Assembly (NCBI GenBank): GCA_022865455.1
Contig: JALHSY010000200.1
Coordinates: 1 to 55,649, forward strand
Source: Candidatus Bathyarchaeota archaeon
GTDB taxonomy: Archaea; Thermoproteota; Bathyarchaeia; Bathyarchaeales; Bathycorpusculaceae
Length of the DNA: 55,649 nt
Reading direction: 5' to 3'
Below the pieces are notes generated by a model. It saw nothing but the letters and a program-made list of their open reading frames with translations, was not told the origin of the DNA and searched no databases. Both the position numbers and the translations under genes were made by a program. Shown piece by piece: positions 50,933-55,649 of this stretch; the stretch's first letter is position 1, and each line of letters opens with the position of its first letter.

Positions 50933-51346
50933 TCAGCTCTTCTCTTTTTTCGAAACCCTGACACAACCGCTGGAGCCATCGACCTCGACAAGGTCGCCAG
51001 TGTTGATCTGATCAATGTCAACTTGGGTGACCATTGGGATGTTGGCTATTATTGCTCCAACTACTACGACAGGGTCAGCTGTCTGGTTGAGTATCGCTTT
51101 CGGCGCCGAGTTCCTCTTCGCAAGAGAATAGAGTACGTAGCTGCCGACTGTTGAGCCGTGTCCGTGGGGAAAACACAGAATCTTGTCCTTTATGCATTCT
51201 CCGTACAAGTCGTGGTTTTTCTCGATGATCTTGCCGTCGGCAGGGTCTACTCCCCCTAGAAAGCTTATGGGCTTTGAAGACACCAGCGCTTCAGCTTTGC
51301 AGTGCCCTTCAACGATGCCTCGTCCTTTTAACGTTAATCCTGTCAT
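50933..51346 (-). CDS. Phosphomevalonate dehydratase small subunit (AcnX swivel)
   Basis: The 137-residue swivelling domain partner has LKGRGIVEGHCKAEALVSSK, SFLGGVDPADGKIIEKNHDL, ILCFPHGHGSTVGSYVLYSL and IPMVTQVDIDQINTGDLVEV. These are hallmark segments of the AcnX small subunit. It stands 7 bp upstream of the large subunit and 12 bp after the HD-phosphohydrolase gene, so all three form one operon. Separate large and small genes are the archaeal norm. Confidence 0.88.
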   Translation of the reverse strand: MTGLTLKGRGIVEGHCKAEALVSSKPISFLGGVDPADGKIIEKNHDLYGECIKDKILCFPHGHGSTVGSYVLYSLAKRNSAPKAILNQTADPVVVVGAIIANIPMVTQVDIDQINTGDLVEVDGSSGCVRVSKKEKS

Positions 51347-51358
51347 CTTGCTAGCACT

Positions 51359-52639
51359 CTAATAGGATATTTTCGTTGCCGAGGGAATCTTGCCCAAGAT
51401 CTTTGAAGCTGCACTGCTTACTTTTTCCCTGTTTTCTTCGTCGGTGTAGATGCGCAGAATGTTTATGAAGCCTTTGAGAGTTTCAAAAATCTTCGAAATG
51501 TCACTCAGACGCTGAGGAACCTTCTTGTCTCCCTGCGTCTTGAAGAACACTGGGATTTCCATGCTTTCCATGAGAACCGAGTGGTGGTATGGAACAGAAG
51601 GCACGGTTGGCACGTCAATTATCACGGCTTCAGATTCCACATGTGCCTCCTTTGCTATGTCGGTCTGAAGCTGATTCCTGTATGTTTCTCGGCTGAATAT
51701 GTTAGAGACCATGGTGTCCTTTTCGTAGAAAGTCCTTTCATAGGCGCATTTGAGCAGTCTTCTTCTTTCCAAATCCCCTATTATGTCGCTGGATTTCTTG
51801 CAGTTTTTCAGCATTGTCCAGACTGTGTAGTCATCCATAGCCAGATACTCTTCTGGAGTTTTGAACTGCGTCAGGCCGAGTTCTTCGTTTGCTTTTTCCA
51901 TGGCTATGGCCAGCATTATCTGAGCTGCTCTGCCCACGCGGTGGAAGTATATGCTTTTGAAGGATTCTATTCTGGCTATTATCAAGGATTCCAAAGCTGA
52001 AAGCGCCCCCAAATCGACCGCCAGATTGTCGTTCAGTATATCCAGAGCGTGGATTAGGCGGAAGACATCGATATAGCCGTACTCGGCGCCTGTGTGATGC
52101 GTGTCCCGGACGATGAAGTCAAGCTTGTCCACATCGACGGCGCTGCTTATTATCTGATCCAAAAAAGTCTTCTTTGGCTTGTGAAGCGTGCCCACCGCCA
52201 ATCTCCCAACATCTTCAGGCTTGTATCCAGCTTTGCAGAGCATATCCTTCAGCTCGCCTTTCTGGATTATCCAAGACGTAATGTCTTCATGCGTCTTGTC
52301 CAGTTCCTTGATAAGCAAATGCTCAAAAACATGTGAGAACGGTCCATGCCCAACGTCATGAAGCAAGGCTGCAATCTTGACCATTTGCGCTTCCTCATGG
52401 CTTAGGTGTTCAGAAATGTTCGGGTTTTCAGTTACTCTGCCAGCCAAGTACATGACGCCGACTGAGTGTTCAAAACGTGTGTGGTTTGCGCCTGGATAAA
52501 CGTATTCTGTCCCTGCCAGTTGGCGCAGTCTGCGCAACCTCTGAACAGGGAAGGAGTCTATGATTTCCTTCTCCTCTTCAGTTATGTACACGTATCCGTG
52601 CACGGGGTCTTTTATCTCGCCCCAATGACTTCTCGCCAT
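51359..52639 (-). CDS. HD-domain phosphohydrolase (COG1078/dNTPase-like)
   Basis: The 426-residue protein has an intact HD metal site: GANHTRFEHSVGVMYLAGR (first His), ALLHDVGHGPFSHVFEHLL (HD) and VDVDKLDFIVRDTHHTGAE (late Asp). It opens IKDPVHGYVYITEEEKEIID, typical of SAMHD1/dGTPase-related proteins that cleave dNTPs or other nucleotides. It heads the operon with the phosphomevalonate dehydratase pair, no functional link to which is evident. It is divergent from thymidylate kinase, 90 bp away, so a role in nucleotide pools is reasonable inference. Confidence 0.85.
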   Translation of the reverse strand: MARSHWGEIKDPVHGYVYITEEEKEIIDSFPVQRLRRLRQLAGTEYVYPGANHTRFEHSVGVMYLAGRVTENPNISEHLSHEEAQMVKIAALLHDVGHGPFSHVFEHLLIKELDKTHEDITSWIIQKGELKDMLCKAGYKPEDVGRLAVGTLHKPKKTFLDQIISSAVDVDKLDFIVRDTHHTGAEYGYIDVFRLIHALDILNDNLAVDLGALSALESLIIARIESFKSIYFHRVGRAAQIMLAIAMEKANEELGLTQFKTPEEYLAMDDYTVWTMLKNCKKSSDIIGDLERRRLLKCAYERTFYEKDTMVSNIFSRETYRNQLQTDIAKEAHVESEAVIIDVPTVPSVPYHHSVLMESMEIPVFFKTQGDKKVPQRLSDISKIFETLKGFINILRIYTDEENREKVSSAASKILGKIPSATKISY

Positions 52640-52729
52640 GAAACCTTTTCCCCGATTTTTGTTAAAGAATTATTAATGCATCTCCACTCTTATAATGCCT
52701 GATGTTGAAAGCCAAAGGAGACAGGGAAA

Positions 52730-53332
52730 GTGGGTGCGAGAGGCTTTTTCATTTGTGTTGAGGGCTTGGATGGTTGCGGGAAGACAACCCAGACTAAACT
52801 TCTCGTCAGGAGGCTGAGAAGGAAGCGTTACGACGCTATTTACACTGCTGAGCCAAGTCGGGGAAAGATTGGGAAGTTCATCAAGAGGCATTGTCTGCAC
52901 GGTGAAAAACGTGTTTCGAGCATCATTGAAGCGTTGTTGTTTGCGGCTGACCGCTTCGAGCATGTGGAAGACGTGATCGTTCCCGCCATTGGAAAGGGGA
53001 AAATTGTGGTTTCCGATCGCTATGTTTACTCCTCTCTGGCTTATCAGGGTGCAGCTGGGCTTGACTTAGAGTGGATTGAGAAGGTGAACGAGCACGCGAT
53101 ACATCCAGACTTGGCATTTTTCATCGATGTCAAACCCGAAATCGTCGTCAAAAGGCTGAAACCCAAGAAGTCGGTGATGGAGAATCTGCAGACGCAACAG
53201 AAGGTTCGAGAAGTCTATATGAAGTTTGTTGAAAACGGAGAGCTTGTCAAGATTGACGGAAACGGGTCCGTGCAAGAAGTGGCGGAGAGCATTTTGAAAG
53301 CTGCCTTAAAGGGCTTTGGCAAAGCCGTCTAA
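52730..53332 (+). CDS. tmk: Thymidylate kinase
   Basis: The 200-residue NMP kinase phosphorylates dTMP. It has P-loop FICVEGLDGCGKTTQTKLLV, the DR(Y/H) motif VVSDRYVYSSLAYQGAAGLD, HPDLAFFIDVKPEIVVKRLK and a short lid. The start is GTG preceded by AGGGAAA. An ATG is not available near the conserved strand. It converges on a hypothetical gene with a 4-bp overlap of stops. Confidence 0.92.
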   Translation: MGARGFFICVEGLDGCGKTTQTKLLVRRLRRKRYDAIYTAEPSRGKIGKFIKRHCLHGEKRVSSIIEALLFAADRFEHVEDVIVPAIGKGKIVVSDRYVYSSLAYQGAAGLDLEWIEKVNEHAIHPDLAFFIDVKPEIVVKRLKPKKSVMENLQTQQKVREVYMKFVENGELVKIDGNGSVQEVAESILKAALKGFGKAV

Positions 53333-53832
53333 GAGGCCTCAAGGGGTTTCAGTATTCCTTTTGAGACTGTCTCGTTGATTCTTTCTACCACAAAGTCGGA
53401 AATCTCTTCTGGCAGCATGCGCATGGGTCCTTTTTCGTGAAAAACCCGAATCTCCACATGTCTGTCGAATATGAAGCGAAGCATGTAGTAGTCAAACCTC
53501 AAGGGTCTTCTCTTCTGTTCCTGCGTCTTGTAGTATCGTGTGACCAGAAGGAAATCCAAGATTGGGAAAGGTTTCCGGTTGATGTTATTCATCACTCTAC
53601 TTACTTCTTCGTCATCCAAATAGTTGAAATCGCTACCCTCAGCTATTCCAAACTCAAAAATGACCGCGCATTGCGACATTGCCGAATCCGCAGTGCCATC
53701 CAAACTGGCGGCCTCATTCAGTTTGCGCAACGTCTGAATCAGAGTTTGTTGCAGCTTCTTGGTTGGAGTTAACGCTGCAAAATCGGCTATCTTGTGAACA
53801 TTTTCCGGAAAACTCTCATAGACCCCGAGCAT
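53329..53832 (-). CDS. Conserved-looking archaeal hypothetical
   Basis: This 167-residue protein has an N-terminal helical half (HKIADFAALTPTKKLQQTLI, QTLRKLNEAASLDG) and a beta-rich C-terminal half (CAVIFEFGIAEGSDFNYLDD, FPILDFLLVTRYYKTQEQKR, RFDYYMLRFIFDRHVEIRVF). No membrane segment or catalytic motif is visible. It follows the zinc-ribbon SSSCA1-like gene by 14 bp on the same strand. I do not recognise a characterised family. Confidence 0.6.
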   Translation of the reverse strand: MLGVYESFPENVHKIADFAALTPTKKLQQTLIQTLRKLNEAASLDGTADSAMSQCAVIFEFGIAEGSDFNYLDDEEVSRVMNNINRKPFPILDFLLVTRYYKTQEQKRRPLRFDYYMLRFIFDRHVEIRVFHEKGPMRMLPEEISDFVVERINETVSKGILKPLEAS

Positions 53833-53846
53833 TTGAAAACTTACGC

Positions 53847-54212
53847 CTACGCCTTTTTCGCTCTTCTCAATTTCTCAAGGTTTTCAAGCAGTCCGGACAA
53901 CGCTATACCAAGTTTCTGCAGATCATCCACGTTTTGCTCCTGCTCCATCTTACCCTGAATCTCCTGAATCTTGGACAGAAGTGTCGTTTCAAGTTTCTCC
54001 AGAGCCATCGAACTAGTTATTTTCGTCGTGTCTTCCCCTTCCCTCACCATGACAACTCTCTTTTCGCACTTGGCACACCACAATTCTCCGTTCTTGAGCC
54101 TGAAAAGCGGTGAAGCACATGCTGGGCACGCGTGCTCGGTCAGCGTTGAACCTTGCCGCAGAAGGTCAGCCATGCGTTTGATGTCCTGTTCTTCAGGTTC
54201 TTTGCGGGGCAA
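53847..54212 (-). CDS. SSSCA1/UPF0148-type zinc-ribbon protein
   Basis: The 121-residue protein starts with a short helix RMADLLRQGSTLTEHACPAC, then a zinc ribbon CPAC..CAKC (ASPLFRLKNGELWCAKCEKR), then a C-terminal coiled coil (LEKLETTLLSKIQEIQGKME, LQKLGIALSGLLENLEKLRR). This is the archaeal homologue of Sjogren syndrome/scleroderma autoantigen 1, of uncertain function. The start TTG at 54212 follows GAGG, and an ATG at 54173 is a shorter alternative. Confidence 0.8.
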   Translation of the reverse strand: MPRKEPEEQDIKRMADLLRQGSTLTEHACPACASPLFRLKNGELWCAKCEKRVVMVREGEDTTKITSSMALEKLETTLLSKIQEIQGKMEQEQNVDDLQKLGIALSGLLENLEKLRRAKKA

Positions 54213-54279
54213 GTTTTAAAACCTCAAACTAAATAGGTATGAGAGCCTATATAACAAGGTTATCGCGAAATCTGCGGGG

Positions 54280-54567
54280 GTGGCAAACACGGTCAGGAAG
54301 AAGAAGATGGAAGAATATGAGGAAAGGATGAAGCAGGCGTTGGTCGTGCTTGGAGAAGTTTCTGAGGACACCACCACGCCGAGAAACATCAGAAGAGCGG
54401 CTAAAGACTCTGTGAACGCTCTTCAAACAACAGAGTACACGCCGGCCGTCAGAGCCGCAAACGCCATATCAAACTTGGACGAGATCTTGCAGGATCCAAA
54501 CATGCCGCCTTACACTCGCGTGAAACTGTGGAACATTATGAGTCTGCTTGAAGCAATAAGAGATTAG
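54280..54567 (+). CDS. UPF0147 family protein
   Basis: The 95-residue all-helical archaeal protein contains LVVLGEVSEDTTTPRNIRRA, AKDSVNALQ and PAVRAANAISNLDEILQDPN, PPYTRVKLWNIMSLLEAIRD, exactly the UPF0147 pattern. The family is archaea-specific, with no assigned function. Start GTG at 54280 within GGGGGTGG. It is divergent from the SSSCA1-like gene by ~67 bp. Confidence 0.9.
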   Translation: MANTVRKKKMEEYEERMKQALVVLGEVSEDTTTPRNIRRAAKDSVNALQTTEYTPAVRAANAISNLDEILQDPNMPPYTRVKLWNIMSLLEAIRD

Positions 54568-54623
54568 ACTGCTCGAAACGCTGTATTCTGCAACCACTCT
54601 GCTTGTCGCACCTCGCTAAATCT

Positions 54624-55649
54624 ATGTTTCAGTTCACCCTAATCACACTCCGCAGTAGATGCCAGCTCTTGAGAAAGGAGGCAAGCGTTACACTGAATTG
54701 CAGATTCAGGGCCGACGAGGCTTTTGCACGCAAGCTAGATTCAGAAGACCCTCTCGCGAAATTCCGCCAGAGATTTTACATCCCAAAAGGAACAACATAC
54801 TTGGACGGAAACTCCCTCGGCCTGCTATCCAAAGACTCTGAAAGTTCAGTTCTCAGGACATTAGACGAATGGAAGGCTCTTGGGATAAGGGGCTGGCTTG
54901 AAGCGAAAACCCCATGGTTCTATCTCGCCGAGCAGCTTGGCGCGAAGTGCGCAAAACTCGTCGGGGCAGAACCAGAAGAGGTCGTGCTTACGGGTGCAAC
55001 GACGGTGAACATACACTCGCTTGTGCACACTTTCTATCGGCCCAATGGAAAAAGGAAGAAGATACTCGCAGACGAGCTTAATTTTCCAACAGACATCTAC
55101 GCTTTAAAGAGCGCAATAAGACTCAGAGGCTTAGACCCCCAAAAGAATCTCGTTCTTGCTCCAAGTGCGGACGGCCGATTCTTGAAGGAAAGCGAAATCG
55201 CTGAATTGATGAGCGATGAGGTTGCCCTTGTTTTTCTTCCATCAGTTCTGTATCGCAGTGGGCAGCTGCTTGACATGCGGTATCTAACGAAGGAAGCGCA
55301 CGATAGGGGAATACCCATCGGGTTTGACTGTTCTCATTCTGTTGGCACGGTGCCGCATTACTTTGGCAAGTGGGATGTGGACTTTGCCCTTTGGTGCAGT
55401 TACAAATACCTTAATGGCGGCCCTGGAGGCACGGCTTTTCTATACGTGAACAAGAAACACTTTGGACGAGAGCCGGCGCTCGCGGGGTGGTTTGGGTGCG
55501 TCAAAGAGAAACAGTTTGGCATGTCTTTGGATTTTGAGCATTCCAGGAGCGCGGCGGGATGGCAAATATCTTCTCCCGCGATTTTCAGTTCGGCTCCAGT
55601 TGAAGGTTCTTTGAACATTATCCTTGAAGCTGGGATAGATAGGATAAGA
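54624..55649 (+). CDS. kynU: Kynureninase, 3' end beyond the window
   Basis: PLP enzyme cleaving kynurenine or 3-hydroxykynurenine to (hydroxy)anthranilate and alanine. Visible motifs are RADEAFARKLDSEDPLAKF, TTYLDGNSLGLLSKDSESS, the phosphate-binding GATTVNIHSLVHTFY, FDCSHSVGTVPHYFGKWDVD and the lysine segment WCSYKYLNGGPGG. The family-like part begins near 54708. Possible starts are ATG 54624, TTG 54669, or a non-canonical CTG near 54693 that follows an AAAGGAGG sequence. The gene is open at the right edge, with ~340 codons visible. Confidence 0.85.
   Translation, partial: MFQFTLITLRSRCQLLRKEASVTLNCRFRADEAFARKLDSEDPLAKFRQRFYIPKGTTYLDGNSLGLLSKDSESSVLRTLDEWKALGIRGWLEAKTPWFYLAEQLGAKCAKLVGAEPEEVVLTGATTVNIHSLVHTFYRPNGKRKKILADELNFPTDIYALKSAIRLRGLDPQKNLVLAPSADGRFLKESEIAELMSDEVALVFLPSVLYRSGQLLDMRYLTKEAHDRGIPIGFDCSHSVGTVPHYFGKWDVDFALWCSYKYLNGGPGGTAFLYVNKKHFGREPALAGWFGCVKEKQFGMSLDFEHSRSAAGWQISSPAIFSSAPVEGSLNIILEAGIDRIR

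Overview
The window is a stretch of archaeal chromosome. The evidence is two-subunit family D DNA polymerase, an Orc1/Cdc6 initiator, geranylgeranylglyceryl-phosphate synthase, Sec61-beta, aIF2-gamma, RNA polymerase subunits E' and E'', eukaryote-type ribosomal proteins (S6e, S24e, S27ae), the aconitase-X branch of the archaeal mevalonate pathway, and Fae-Hps. TATA boxes, some apparently leaderless starts, and frequent GTG/TTG starts fit this. The gene repertoire and several lineage-type hypothetical proteins suggest a Bathyarchaeia-like (former MCG) organism, but that placement is inference.

Layout. 1-4140: edge-truncated DUF2070 membrane protein, Sm-like protein, Sec61-beta, glyA, a frameshifted flavodoxin-fold reductase, a MazG-like protein and a winged-helix regulator. 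4185-9052 (minus): an operon of Elf1-like zinc ribbon, GGGP synthase, two very small ORFs and the PolD large subunit. 9151-12655: nadE with a nitrilase partner, an aminotransferase and a hypothetical. 12656-16761: operator-rich spacer, a membrane-anchored coiled-coil winged-helix protein, a HerA-NurA pair broken by three indels, and a small winged-helix gene. 16800-17571: a probable replication origin with ORB-like elements around an AT-rich core, beside orc1/cdc6 (17572) and the PolD small subunit (18874). 20898-23809: AbrB-PhoU regulator, a DVGG-repeat bactofilin-like protein and small genes. 23967-25285: an intron-containing tRNA-Ser(CGA) whose 3' end is repeated 1.18 kb downstream, bracketing one DUF4238 gene, as expected of a tiny integrated island. 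25637-28865: MgtE-type Mg transporter with a long leader and a PhoU/TrkA-C partner. 29829-32477: ahcY and an SAH/MTA deaminase. 32752-36371: small ORF, P-loop kinase, PHP phosphoesterase, APH-like kinase and pyrE. 36490-39974: a candidate structured RNA, then L3-L4-L23-L2-S19. 39994-44679 (minus): S6e-aIF2g-PIN-Rpo7-Spt4-dephospho-CoA kinase-S24e-S27ae. 44758-55649: MFS transporter, HTH-Fae-Hps fusion, M32 carboxypeptidase, tRNA-Glu, phosphomevalonate dehydratase pair, HD phosphohydrolase, thymidylate kinase, small archaeal proteins and a kynureninase running off the right edge.

How it fits together. The left half is dominated by replication and repair: both PolD subunits, the initiator, the origin and HerA/NurA lie within about 16 kb. 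The right half is dominated by translation and transcription, and one-carbon/methyl metabolism (GlyA, AhcY, SAH deaminase, Fae-Hps) recurs through the window. The points most worth a second look are the origin, the tRNA-Ser mini-island, the HTH fusion on Fae-Hps, the cluster of frameshifts in HerA-NurA, the unassigned RNA before L3 and the uORF-bearing leader of the Mg transporter.
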